Under the pieces are notes generated by a model, which worked only from the letters and a program-made list of their open reading frames with translations, was not told where the DNA came from and did not search any database. A stretch of 46,917 bases of DNA. It comes from Planctomycetota bacterium. GTDB lineage: Bacteria > Planctomycetota > UBA1135 > GCA-002686595. Shown here in pieces: positions 1-7,491 of the stretch. Within the stretch, counting starts at the first letter, position 1, and each line of letters begins with the position of its first letter. The position numbers and the translations under genes were made by a program. The DNA lies in contig VGZD01000015.1 in assembly GCA_016872715.1 (NCBI GenBank), positions 1-46,917 on the forward strand. The letters run 5' to 3'.

Positions 1-207
1 GTGTCGCAGTGGGCCGAGATTCGCCAGATGCATCTCGTGGACGAGGTGCCGAAGAAGGAGATCGCCCGTCGGCTGGGCGTGAACATCAAGACGGTGCGCC
101 GGGCGGTGGAGCTGGAGGCTTTCCCCAAGCGGCGTGCGAGCCCGCGGCGTGGGCGTCGGCTCGATGTCTGCCGCGAGGAGATCGTGGCGCTCTTGCGGCT
201 GGAGCCT
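1..207 (+). pseudogene. IS21 IstA transposase, N-terminal fragment
   Basis: The first ~69 codons, read from the GTG at base 1, look like the N-terminus of IS21-family IstA. WAEIRQMH is followed by a helix-turn-helix (KKEIARRLGVNIKTVRRAVE, residues ~18-37) that in this family binds the element ends. Similarity stops near LLRLEP at about base 207. The rest of the reading frame, to its stop at 298-300, has no IstA character, and there is no DDE catalytic core. The true start may lie before the window. This is one of three separate IS21 pieces here; the others are the IstA core at 5297-5845 and the IstB end at 19048-19317, both on the other strand. It is a dead remnant. Confidence 0.7.
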
Positions 208-350
208 CGTCGTGTACGACGAGCGAACCCGTCGAGCGATCGGGGAGCGCCTGTGCAGTCGGGCCTGACTCCGACGTCGGGACCTGGGACTTCTGGCTGA
301 GCGCCTTGGAGTCGCAGAGCGAAGCCTGGGGAACTGGAAGAGAGCCGTCT

Positions 351-373
351 GCGCCGCGGAAATTCCGCGGCGC
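351..373. repeat. Perfect hairpin inverted repeat
   Basis: The 11-base arms (GCGCCGCGGAA and its reverse complement) surround a single central base. The hairpin lies in the 260-bp stretch between the IstA fragment and the IS3 fragment, where no gene is evident. It could be a remnant terminator or an element end; no T-run follows it. Confidence 0.5.
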
Positions 374-470
374 CCTCGGCCGTCTCATTCGGTGGAACTC
401 TTCGCGGGCGCGCTGTGGCCAGTGACGCGCACATGGAAGTGGCTGGGTCGCAGCAGCGGCGAGCGAGCGA

Positions 471-899
471 GTGACGCGTGCTCTAGACGGCGCGATCGAC
501 CTCTACGGCAAGCCGAGCAGGCTCGTGATGGGCAGCGGTCCCGAATTCACGTCGCGGGCCATCATCGAGTGGGCGCGGCGCCGTGGGATCGAGCTCGTGT
601 GGATCGAACCGCGCACGCCGATCCAGAACGCATACGCGGAGCGCTACAACGCCTGCTTCCGCGACGAGTGTGTGAACCAGCACCACTTCACGACCCTCGA
701 CGACGCCCGGACGCTGATCGAAGACTGGCGTCAGGACTACAACCTCGTCCGTCCCCACACCTCGCTCGGAGGTCACAGCCCCGAACGATACTCCGAACTC
801 TGCTCGGAGGCCGTGGCCTCCGAGCAGATCCTCGGCCGTCAACGCCGGCTAGCCTTCCCCTCGAACTTCAACCCTCTCAGGATCCAACATCACTCCTAG
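471..899 (+). pseudogene. IS3-family OrfB transposase, C-terminal fragment
   Basis: About 140 residues match the C-terminal half of an IS3-family DDE integrase (rve domain): GPEFTSRAI, IEPRTPIQNAYAERYN, FRDECVNQHHF and DYNLVRPHTSLGG. The glutamate of the DDE triad is present in the AYAERYN block. The second aspartate, normally DNGPEF, reads GSGPEF, so a catalytic residue is lost. The N-terminal half and OrfA are missing, and the frame opens at a GTG of doubtful meaning. Four bases after the stop is an IS3-type right terminal repeat. The matching left end with an OrfA start lies at 5141-5291. Confidence 0.8.
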
Positions 900-902
900 C
901 TT

Positions 903-928
903 CAACTTGGGGGCAGGTTCACCATCGA
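903..928 (+). repeat. IS3-type right terminal repeat, copy 1 (direct repeat of 5918-5943)
   Basis: These 26 bases recur exactly at 5918-5943 in the same orientation. The first 19 bases end in GGGGGCAGGTTCA. Read inward from the end this is TGAACCTGCCCCC, the general form of IS3-family ends. It directly follows the OrfB stop, as a right end should. The seven bases after it (CCATCGA) are also shared by both copies. Confidence 0.65.
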
Positions 929-934
929 GTCCGA

Positions 935-1741
935 CTAGAAGAACAACGTCGCCATCAAATAGACGATCACGTTGACCGGAACAGACTCCATGCTCACGCA
1001 GCTCTGTTCGCACGTCGGAACTTGGGTTTCGCCGCCTCCTTGGCATGGACCACCAAGAAACGGCTCGCTACTGGCTGTACCATTCAGGTTCAGCGCGCAG
1101 GTGCCGTTGTTGATCATCGTGCCCTTACAGAGCACTTCGACATAGGCGTAGGTCCGGCGTTGATGCCAGAAGAACATCACGCAGTCCTCTCCCTCGGTGT
1201 TGTCACTCGGAGCGTTGTAGGTCTGATGATCGAAGTCCTGGCTGCCAGGAGGAACAATCGGCAGGGAAACTCCGCCAGCGGAGATGGTGCCCAACTCACC
1301 TGCACCTCCCGTGCTGACTGAGAGTCTAGCGGTGACCTTGAGCGCGGCCGTCAATGACGACTTGAACTCGGTGTACCCATAAACCCGTCCAGCACCACCG
1401 CAAGAGGCATCCCCGGTAGCGTTGATGCCGACCTTGCCGGAAACCTTGGCGAACCCAAGCCCGTCTCCGACCCAGGTGAACGCCTCGAAAAACTTGCCCC
1501 CTCTTGAGGTGCTAGCTTGCATCGGGTGCCAGATGTGGCCCAGACCGGAACCGGAACCGGTCACCTGATTCCCATCCGCTGCCACCTTCGCAGTAGCGAA
1601 CAGTCCGGTACCATTTGCGGAATGGTCGAAGGCAACACCGCCATCAGCCTTGGGAGTCCCGACCAACTCCCAATGGCCATAAGCCATGGGAGTCGACGAG
1701 AAAAGCAACAGCCAGACGAACAGGATCTGAACGAACTTCAT
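935..1741 (-). CDS. Secreted protein of unknown family, paralogue A
   Basis: 268 residues. I chose the ATG at 1741 because AAGGAG lies just upstream and because the product then begins with a Sec signal peptide (charged MK, hydrophobic ~4-17, cleavage after AYG near residue 22). The mature protein opens with HWELVGTP and shares a scaffold with its neighbour at 1752-2579: HWE-x-x-GTP, SRGGKF-aromatic-E (~79-85), WVG-x-GLG (~90-96), a cysteine before M-x-FWH-x-R, YV-x-V, and GTM followed by several cysteines. At least eight cysteines suggest disulfides after export. It starts 10 bases after the neighbour's stop, so the two are probably co-transcribed. I recognise no family and assign no function. 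G+C is visibly lower than in the surrounding chromosome. Confidence 0.8.
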   Translation of the reverse strand: MKFVQILFVWLLLFSSTPMAYGHWELVGTPKADGGVAFDHSANGTGLFATAKVAADGNQVTGSGSGLGHIWHPMQASTSRGGKFFEAFTWVGDGLGFAKVSGKVGINATGDASCGGAGRVYGYTEFKSSLTAALKVTARLSVSTGGAGELGTISAGGVSLPIVPPGSQDFDHQTYNAPSDNTEGEDCVMFFWHQRRTYAYVEVLCKGTMINNGTCALNLNGTASSEPFLGGPCQGGGETQVPTCEQSCVSMESVPVNVIVYLMATLFF

Positions 1742-1751
1742 GTTGAGCTCC

Positions 1752-2579
1752 TTACTGGACGTAGTTGACGCAGGTTGGGATCGCACTCGACACCTCGCAC
1801 TGGTTGCACCAGATCTGGGCGCTGAACTCTTCGCGTTGCTCGCTGTCACACGGGCCCATCAGGCTCGGGCTTGAGCTGACCTTGCCGCAAATTGAGACAC
1901 AGGCGTAGCCGCTTGGTCCCATCGTTCCGCGGGTCAGCACGTTGACGTACCCGAAAGTCAAGCGCTTGTGCCAGAACTTCATCGAGCACTTCTCACCGTA
2001 GAGGTTCTCAGAGGGATGATCCTCGTTGTAGCTCTCGGTGATGTTGCCGCCCGGGGTTGGGATCGGAAGGGTGATCTTGACCAAGTCCCAGATTGGGAGC
2101 TGAATCGATCCGATAACCGGCGCGCTTGCGCTCGCGTGTGACACCTGGATGTCCTGCGACAGTGGCTCATCCCAGACGTTCGATTCTGCTCGAACGAACT
2201 GAACCGAGGCTCCGGACGCTGCGGTCAGGTTCATCGAAACGAAAGTATCGACCTCGCCCATGCAGCCGGCGCGACCGAGGCCATAGCCGACCCAACGGAA
2301 CTTCTCGTAGAACTTTCCGCCCCTCGACGCAGCCATCTGCGCCGACTCGAAGATCGAACCCGAGTACGCGGTCGCCCGCCCGAAGACGTGATTGCCATCG
2401 GCGGTGACTGAGGCACTGGCTGTAGTCCCGGCAGTCCAGCCGTTGAAGGGCGCAGGACTATCAGAACCGGATTCGATCTCAGGGGTGCCATCGGCCTCCC
2501 AGTGGCCACCGCCCTGTTGCGCGAAGCCATGGTGAGCGAGACACAGCAGGAAAGCGAAGCAGAACAGGAAAGAACGCAT
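1752..2579 (-). CDS. Secreted protein of unknown family, paralogue B
   Basis: 275 residues, with a signal peptide (MRSFLFCFAFLLCLAHHGFA, about residues 1-20) and a GGAG ribosome site before the ATG. The mature protein begins with a short Gly/Gln stretch, then HWEADGTP. Motifs shared with the downstream gene are ASRGGKFYE, WVGYGLG, EKCSMKFWHKR, YVNVLTRGTM and a cysteine-rich C-terminus (IWCNQC, IPTC). The two proteins are clearly paralogues from a tandem duplication, but they have diverged well beyond their shared motifs. It is the first gene of the pair; the only possible promoter DNA is the 418-bp AT-rich stretch upstream. Function unknown; export followed by disulfide formation is inferred. 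Confidence 0.8.
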   Translation of the reverse strand: MRSFLFCFAFLLCLAHHGFAQQGGGHWEADGTPEIESGSDSPAPFNGWTAGTTASASVTADGNHVFGRATAYSGSIFESAQMAASRGGKFYEKFRWVGYGLGRAGCMGEVDTFVSMNLTAASGASVQFVRAESNVWDEPLSQDIQVSHASASAPVIGSIQLPIWDLVKITLPIPTPGGNITESYNEDHPSENLYGEKCSMKFWHKRLTFGYVNVLTRGTMGPSGYACVSICGKVSSSPSLMGPCDSEQREEFSAQIWCNQCEVSSAIPTCVNYVQ

Positions 2580-2997
2580 CGTACATCTCCAAGACGGGAG
2601 GAACTGTGCAACTTAGAGCCATAGTCAAAGACGATGGACAACTCTGAGCCACACCATGAAATGCCATCGTCGACTGAGCCACACAATAAAATGCCAAGGT
2701 TGACATTTTGCGGTGTACCTCAAAGTGCAGTGTTGGAAAATTCATGGAATTCCGCAAAGAACGGTCTGAGCATCTCGATGCAGCGTCAAGCTGAGAGAAA
2801 TGCTATTTCGAGAGACTACATCACAGAAGCATTGCTATTATTCAATTATGAGAGATCTGAGCTTGTGTAGCTGCCAGGCCGTCAAGCTCAACAATCGACT
2901 GATTCACCGCAGTTCCACAGGCTCTCTCAGATGACAGAGGATTGGTGTCGAGCGGCACCTGATTTTGATATCTCTAATGCCTCGCCCACTACGTTAC
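2580..2997. other. Gene-free AT-rich stretch with IS21-like terminal sub-repeats
   Basis: 418 bp between two minus-strand genes, and the most AT-rich DNA in the window. The only structure I see is three imperfect units spaced about 30 bp apart, listed separately. I see no convincing coding sequence. Confidence 0.6.
2614..2699 (+). repeat. Three imperfect ~30-bp direct repeats, possibly an IS21 end
   Basis: Units begin at 2614 (AGAGCCATAGTCAAAG), 2645 (TGAGCCACACCATGAAATGCC) and 2675 (TGAGCCACACAATAAAATGCC). The last two agree over most of their length. Multiple short direct repeats of this kind lie near IS21-family termini, and IstA fragments sit on both sides of this island. Assignment to IS21 is inference. 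Confidence 0.4.
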
Positions 2998-4740
2998 TCA
3001 GCGAAGACGCACCGTTGCCAAGTTGCTACCTGCCGAGACCATTCCGCTGAGCTTGAAGCCGACCAGAGACTCGCCTTCGAGCGAGCCTCCAAGGTTCACG
3101 AACCCTTGATCGTCCAACTTCCCGCGATAGAGCCAGTGCGGCTTCTCGCGGTTAGCTAGCGATTGTGGCGAGAACATGACGACGCGGTTGGATGCAGGTT
3201 GTCCCTCTGCGCTGAGCACCTTGACACGAACCGACTCGGTCATATTCATGCTGACGGTGCTTTCGGCGTTTGCTGCGAACGGCACAAACAGCTCAGTGTG
3301 CAGCGCCCACCCATTTTCAGGATCGGCGTTGTCCGGCGGGACCGATCTTAGCCAGAGCTCATATCGCCCTGACGGAAGCTGAACCGTACCGACCGACGCA
3401 ACTCCCTCCGCTCGGGCGGGACTGAGCTGAACTTCATAGGCATCCCGACCGCTTACCAACACGCCGCGCAGATAGGGCGCTTTGGTAGCGTTCGGAATCA
3501 CAGCTGAAAGCTTGAGCTGGCACAACGCATCAGCCAGGAGGTTGACCTCAAAGCTCGACTGCTTGCGCACATCGAACTCGACTTCGGCTGTCTTTCTTTG
3601 CGCAATCGAGAAGCCACCCTTGAGCTCTGGCCAACCATCACCGTCCGGCTCAACCAAGACGAAGTAGTCCCCGGGCATGAGCCCATGGATCACAAACGGT
3701 TGATCGAGGCTCGGATGAAAGAACTCGCTGATCCCATTTTCGGTCGGTACATCCGAGCCGGAATTGAAGATCATATCGAGCTTCGGCTCGACTCCCTGAC
3801 CAAAGAGCTGCTCCTTCGGAACATGCTCTCCGTTCGGAGTCTGAAACCGAATCAGGCCGGTTATCGAAAGTCCTGGTTGGCAGTAGATGCCACCCAGATC
3901 CAAGACTTCACCGGGGGCTACGCTGATTTTCTGAGTCGAGTAGAAGAACTCCTCCCCGACTCGCCAGCTTGCCGTCAACACCTTCTCACCCGGTTTCACC
4001 GGCGTGAGCAGGAACCGCCCATCCTGATCCGGTCGGCCTGAGCCTTCCGTATCGTTGATGTAGACGTCCTGACCAGACTTGACTGGATTGGTGAAGACTC
4101 CACGGTGGCGCAGCCGGATAATTACCGAACTGAGCGCTTCGGCCTGAGCGGCCTCGACCAGAACACCGGTGATACCAGCGTGCATTTCGACCTCGGACTC
4201 AAGCTGAGTGGTCTCCCCGGCTTTTACTACAAAGACTCCGGAGAGATCGCTCGGAGGAGGATCGTTAGTGCGGGCAATCCCCTCCGAGTCAAAAGTCACT
4301 CGCGCGACTTCGAACCGTGGAGAGATCTTGACGACAGCCTGGGAATCGAGCCGCCAGCGATACTGACCCGGAGCAAGGTTGCTCCACCAGATCTCGTTGT
4401 TCTCGGCGGTCATCGCAATTCCCTGCAGGTCGCTGGATCCCACTGCCAGAAGCGAGGCCTTGAGCCCAAGATCTCTGGCGGCAGTCTTGAAGGTGAGATG
4501 CACAGCGCCCAACGAGGGCTGGCTTTGGCCAGTCGGAGCCGCGGGAACTGCCTCTCGGTTCAGAGTGGCTGCATCTTCAGGTCGAGCGGTCATCGTGGCA
4601 GAGGGCTCCTCTGCCTCAGCAACATCAGCAGCGAGCGCTGCAACATCAACATCAGCACCCTCAACTCGTTCCTCCCTGGTCGAAAACAGCAGGAAGGAGA
4701 GCAGGAGCAGCGCCGAAATCAGGGCGATTTTGGACTTCAT
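2998..4740 (-). CDS. Large secreted or anchored protein, carboxypeptidase-regulatory-like repeats
   Basis: 580 residues. It starts with MK and a hydrophobic segment (residues ~5-20) that is either a signal peptide or an N-terminal anchor. A low-complexity Ala/Glu/Val stretch (~28-75) follows, then several beta-rich modules. Phrases such as VKPGEKVLTAS, GLMPGDYFVLVEPD, LAPGQYRWRLD and LPSGRYELWLR resemble the repeated G-x-Y core of carboxypeptidase-regulatory-like or CNA-B-like domains, which are common in planctomycete surface proteins. No catalytic motif is visible. It is on the same strand as the paralogue pair but separated from it by 418 bp. Immediately upstream (4751-4833) is one copy of an 83-bp repeat. 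Base composition matches the rest of the IS-flanked cargo. Exact function unknown. Confidence 0.75.
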   Translation of the reverse strand: MKSKIALISALLLLSFLLFSTREERVEGADVDVAALAADVAEAEEPSATMTARPEDAATLNREAVPAAPTGQSQPSLGAVHLTFKTAARDLGLKASLLAVGSSDLQGIAMTAENNEIWWSNLAPGQYRWRLDSQAVVKISPRFEVARVTFDSEGIARTNDPPPSDLSGVFVVKAGETTQLESEVEMHAGITGVLVEAAQAEALSSVIIRLRHRGVFTNPVKSGQDVYINDTEGSGRPDQDGRFLLTPVKPGEKVLTASWRVGEEFFYSTQKISVAPGEVLDLGGIYCQPGLSITGLIRFQTPNGEHVPKEQLFGQGVEPKLDMIFNSGSDVPTENGISEFFHPSLDQPFVIHGLMPGDYFVLVEPDGDGWPELKGGFSIAQRKTAEVEFDVRKQSSFEVNLLADALCQLKLSAVIPNATKAPYLRGVLVSGRDAYEVQLSPARAEGVASVGTVQLPSGRYELWLRSVPPDNADPENGWALHTELFVPFAANAESTVSMNMTESVRVKVLSAEGQPASNRVVMFSPQSLANREKPHWLYRGKLDDQGFVNLGGSLEGESLVGFKLSGMVSAGSNLATVRLR

Positions 4741-4750
4741 TCTTGGTTTT

Positions 4751-4833
4751 CGGATAGGTACTCCAAGCGGATGATGTCCGCCGGAGGCGGTCGGCGTCGA
4801 CCGCGAGATGGATGCTCGCCGCAGCTAGCCGAT
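4751..4833 (-). repeat. 83-bp degenerate direct repeat, copy A
   Basis: It aligns without gaps to 4964-5046, and by eye about four fifths of positions agree. On the minus strand both copies read AVDAD-x-LRR-x-SSAWS-x-YP in one frame, and the offset (213 bp) is a multiple of three, so the repeat was probably once coding. This copy ends ten bases before the start codon of the 580-residue gene. Confidence 0.65.
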
Positions 4834-4963
4834 CCGCGCATCAGGTTCGTAGGGGCCACGCCGCCTTCGTCGCTCGGCGTCCCGCCCAGTCGCGCCCTAT
4901 TCGCGGAATTCGAGACGGATAGTTGCACCAGATCGCCCACGCGTGGAACAAGTCGGGGTTTCG

Positions 4964-5046
4964 CGGATAGAAGCTCCAAGCGGATGACTTCCGCCGGAGA
5001 TGGTCGGCGTCGACCGCGATAGGGAGGTTCGCGGCGGCTGAGCGAT
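4964..5046 (-). repeat. 83-bp degenerate direct repeat, copy B
   Basis: Partner of 4751-4833. The minus-strand reading has NRSAAANLPIAVDADHLRR and then SSAWSFYP, against DRLAAASIHLAVDADRLRR and SSAWSTYP in the other copy. It lies just downstream of the Rhs-like remnant on that strand. Confidence 0.65.
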
Positions 5047-5049
5047 TCG

Positions 5050-5140
5050 TCAAGTGGTCCACCAGAGCCGGCACGCCGTAGGCGGAGTATTGCACATTCT
5101 GGACCAACGTGGTGCCCGTGATGGCGAAGTCAAGCATCAC
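5050..5140 (-). pseudogene. Possible Rhs-repeat core remnant
   Basis: About 30 minus-strand codons read LDFAITGTTLVQNVQYSAYG followed by VPALVD. The GTTLVQ-x-VQYSAYG part resembles the RHS-repeat-associated core (typically GxVVERYxYDAYG). The stretch appears to be cut at 5141 by the left end of the IS3 remnant. It is short, so this is a tentative identification of a broken gene. Confidence 0.3.
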
Positions 5141-5159
5141 TGATCCGCCCCCCGAATCC
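5141..5159 (+). repeat. Probable IS3 left terminal repeat
   Basis: TGATCCGCCCCCCGAATCC compares with the inward reading of the right ends at 903-921 and 5918-5936 (TGAACCTGCCCCCAAGTTG). The outer TGA, the CC pair and the C-run agree. It lies 63 bases before the OrfA start, a normal spacing for IS3 elements. Confidence 0.45.
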
Positions 5160-5203
5160 TGATCCACCCACAACGTTCGGATCCCGGACTCAGAAGGCCC
5201 CAG

Positions 5204-5291
5204 TTGGGACGCAAGAAGCACACTGCAGAACAGATCATCCAGAAGCTACGTGAGGCGGAGATCGTTTCGGCGCAGGGACAGCCGGTCGGTG
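5204..5291 (+). pseudogene. IS3-family OrfA, N-terminal fragment
   Basis: The frame opens at a TTG and reads GRKKHTAEQIIQKLREAE and then IVSAQGQ, the typical start of an IS3 OrfA helix-turn-helix protein. After about 29 codons similarity ends at the junction with an antisense IS21 IstA fragment. It is the left part of a second IS3 copy (5141-5936) whose middle has been replaced. Confidence 0.75.
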
Positions 5292-5296
5292 CGGCC

Positions 5297-5845
5297 CTTG
5301 TCCGTCGGCGTAGTCGGGCGCGCGGCGTCGGGCACGCAGCCGTAGTGCTGGCAGAAGCGGAAGAAGTCCTCCTGGCAGTGGCGCTCGCCGATCGCGTTCA
5401 TCAGCACCGCGGACTTGAGGTTGTCAGGCTTGAGCCGCGCGGGCACGCCGCCGAAGTGCTCGAAGCCGCGGCGGATCGCGCCGAGGAAAGTCGGCACGGT
5501 CTGGTCGAGCACCAGCTCGTGGTAGCTGTGGCGGCTGAAGCACAGCGTCATCGCGAAGAGCCACACGCGACGGCGCGCGCCGTCGACCTCGAGCACGCCG
5601 ATGTCGCCGAAGTCGATCTGCGCCACTTCGCCGGGCACGAGGGTCATGCGGCAGTACACCTCGGGCTCGTCGCGGCGCAGCCGACGCACGGCGCGCTTGA
5701 CCGTCTCGTAGCAGGCGTCGAACAGCGAGTCGGAAGACAGATCCTGGAAGATCTGAGTCGCGGACAATCCCTGGCCGACCTTGGCCTCGATGGCGTCGAG
5801 GTGCGGATCGAGCTTCCTCGGGACGGCCGCGCGCCGCGGCATCAC
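5297..5845 (-). pseudogene. IS21 IstA transposase, catalytic-core fragment
   Basis: About 183 residues from the middle of IS21 IstA. VKRAVRRLRR is followed by the first catalytic block PGEVAQIDFG, then SRHSYHELVLDQ, FEHFGGVPARLKPDNLK with the second aspartate, and HYGCVPDAARP up to TDKG. Similarity stops just before the position of the catalytic glutamate. The frame then runs out through antisense IS3 OrfA sequence. Neither the N-terminal helix-turn-helix nor the C-terminus is present. The fragment lies inside the IS3 remnant in opposite orientation. Confidence 0.8.
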
Positions 5846-5917
5846 CTCGGGCTCCCGCGACGGCCCTCAGGCCGCCCCGGTCAGCCGCCAAGGGGGGTCA
5901 CGTTTGGTGACCGGTAA

Positions 5918-5943
5918 CAACTTGGGGGCAGGTTCACCATCGA
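5918..5943 (+). repeat. IS3-type right terminal repeat, copy 2
   Basis: Exact 26-base copy of 903-928 in the same orientation. Sequence upstream of the two copies is unrelated. It marks the outer edge of the first island, 57 bases before the epimerase start codon. Confidence 0.65.
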
Positions 5944-6000
5944 ACGCCGTAGGTCCCTTGACGAGAATCCGAGCTTCAAGTCCGGCTAGCATCCCTGAAC

Positions 6001-6969
6001 ATGGCTCACTACCTCGTCACCGGCGGCGCCGGGTTCATTGGCTCGCACCTCGTCACGGGGCTGGTCGCACGGGGCCATCGCGTGCGCGTGCTCGACAACC
6101 TCTCGACGGGGCTGCGCGAGAATCTCGCCCACGTGGGAGCGGGCGAGCGGGGGAGCGGGGCGCAGGTGGAGCTGTGGGTCGCGGACTTGGCCGACGCGGA
6201 CGCCGTCGTCGCGGCTTGCGAGGGAGTCGAGGGCGTGTTCCACGAGGCGGCGCAGGTGTCCGTGCCCCAGAGCGTGGCGCAGCCGCTGCGCTCCTACGAA
6301 GTCAATGTGATGGGCACGCTGCGGTTGCTCGAAGCCTGCCGTGCCCACGGCGTGCGACGCTTCGTGTTCGCGGCGTCCTCGGCCGCCTACGGCGACACGC
6401 CGACGCTCCCCAAACTCGAGACGATGACGCCCTCGCCGCTCTCGCCCTATGCGGCGGGCAAGGTGGCGGGCGAGCACCTGCTCGCGGCCTACGGGCACGT
6501 GCACGGCATGCACACGGTCGCGCTGCGCTATTTCAACGTGTTCGGGCCGCGCCAGCGCGACGACAGTCCCTACACCGGCGTGATCGCGATCTTCGCGCGC
6601 GCGCTGCTCGCCGCTCGCGCACCGACGATTTTCGGCGACGGCGGGCAGACGCGCGACTTCACCTACGTCGACAACGTCGTGCAGGCCAACGTGCTCGCCA
6701 TGGAGCGCGACGTGCCCGCCGGCAGCGTCATCAACGTCGGCACCGGCACCGCGATCTCGCTCCTCTCGCTCTACCGCGCGATGGCCGCCGAGCTCGGCTC
6801 CAACCTCGAACCCAACTTCGCGCCGCCGCGCGAAGGAGACGTGCGCGACTCGTTGGCGTCGCTCGAGCGCGCGCGCGCGCTGCTCGGCTACGAGCCGCGC
6901 GTGTCGTGGCGCGACGGCCTGCGGGCGACGCTCGAGTGGTACGCGCAGCGTCAGCCCGCGCGTCGCTAG
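6001..6969 (+). CDS. NAD-dependent sugar-nucleotide epimerase/dehydratase (extended SDR)
   Basis: 322 residues. The Rossmann fold opens with GGAGFIG (residues 8-14), and an acidic residue after the second strand (LDN, 31-33) favours NAD. HEAAQVSVP (81-89), the SS pair (126-127) and Y150-x-x-x-K154 form the active site of UDP-glucose 4-epimerase-like enzymes. RYFNVFGPRQ and FGDGGQTRDFTYVDN are the usual substrate-binding blocks. The closest types are WbpP/GalE-like UDP-hexose or UDP-HexNAc 4-epimerases, but the substrate cannot be read from the sequence. It is probably cytoplasmic and supplies precursors for surface polysaccharide. It is the first chromosomal gene after the IS3 island and stands alone, with a convergent small gene next. 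Confidence 0.85.
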   Translation: MAHYLVTGGAGFIGSHLVTGLVARGHRVRVLDNLSTGLRENLAHVGAGERGSGAQVELWVADLADADAVVAACEGVEGVFHEAAQVSVPQSVAQPLRSYEVNVMGTLRLLEACRAHGVRRFVFAASSAAYGDTPTLPKLETMTPSPLSPYAAGKVAGEHLLAAYGHVHGMHTVALRYFNVFGPRQRDDSPYTGVIAIFARALLAARAPTIFGDGGQTRDFTYVDNVVQANVLAMERDVPAGSVINVGTGTAISLLSLYRAMAAELGSNLEPNFAPPREGDVRDSLASLERARALLGYEPRVSWRDGLRATLEWYAQRQPARR

Positions 6970-6979
6970 TGCGCGCGGC

Positions 6980-7195
6980 TCAGCCCGCGGCGCGCTTGTT
7001 CATGCGGAACAGCTCGGGCCAGCTCCACTTGCGCGCGCTGAAGCGTTCCTCGTGGGTCAGCACGAGAACGTAGTCGCAGTAGCTCTCCGGGCAGGCGAGC
7101 AGCAGCGCCGCGGCGCCCTCCTCGGGGCGGCCTTGGGCGGGGCGCAGGGTCTGGTAGCAGCGCGGGCAGGCGTGGACGGTTTCGGCGGGGGTCAT
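6980..7195 (-). CDS. Small zinc-ribbon-like protein
   Basis: 71 residues from the ATG at 7195. CPRC (10-13) and CPESYC (35-40) supply four cysteines in a C-x2-C...C-x4-C arrangement, as in small zinc ribbons. The rest is short and basic toward the C-terminus (NKRAAG). It converges on the epimerase gene, with 10 bases between the stops. No specific family is recognised, so zinc binding is inferred from the cysteine spacing. Confidence 0.55.
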   Translation of the reverse strand: MTPAETVHACPRCYQTLRPAQGRPEEGAAALLLACPESYCDYVLVLTHEERFSARKWSWPELFRMNKRAAG

Positions 7196-7375
7196 GGCGG
7201 GGTGGGCGGGTTCCGTGCCGCAGCGGCGGGGCGGGGGCGCCTCCAGAGTGGGGAGGCTGGCACCGCTCGCCCTGACTCGGCGCTCGGCAGGGACCGCTGT
7301 TGGATTCGGCAATTTCGTCCGGCTTGCTGAAGCCGTTGCGCGGGCGTCGTCACGAGTGTTCCAAAGTCGCGCCGA

Positions 7376-7385
7376 GGGGGGGGGG
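7376..7385 (+). repeat. G10 homopolymer upstream of pckA
   Basis: A run of ten G, followed by ATCCCC, in the 296-bp region between the divergent zinc-ribbon gene and pckA, about 106 bases before the pckA start. Long homopolymers in promoters can vary in length; no effect can be deduced here. Confidence 0.5.
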
Positions 7386-7491
7386 ATCCCCGGGCGGGTC
7401 GATCGTCGTGTACGCTGTTGCGCTTGAAACCGAACCCGCAAGTCCCCGGGGGACCTCCCTCCGCGGCGCGCGGGGCAACCCACATCACTCC

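Larger units (their letters stand above)
5141..5936 (+). mobile_element. IS3 remnant with an IS21 fragment in its middle
   Basis: A left end (5141) and OrfA start (5204) belong to an IS3 element in plus orientation, and an IS3-type right end closes the unit at 5918-5936. Between about 5291 and 5846 the expected OrfA/OrfB sequence is replaced by an antisense IstA core. Together with the OrfB fragment and right end at 471-921, this leaves two direct IS3 copies around a 4.2-kb cargo. Confidence 0.55.
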
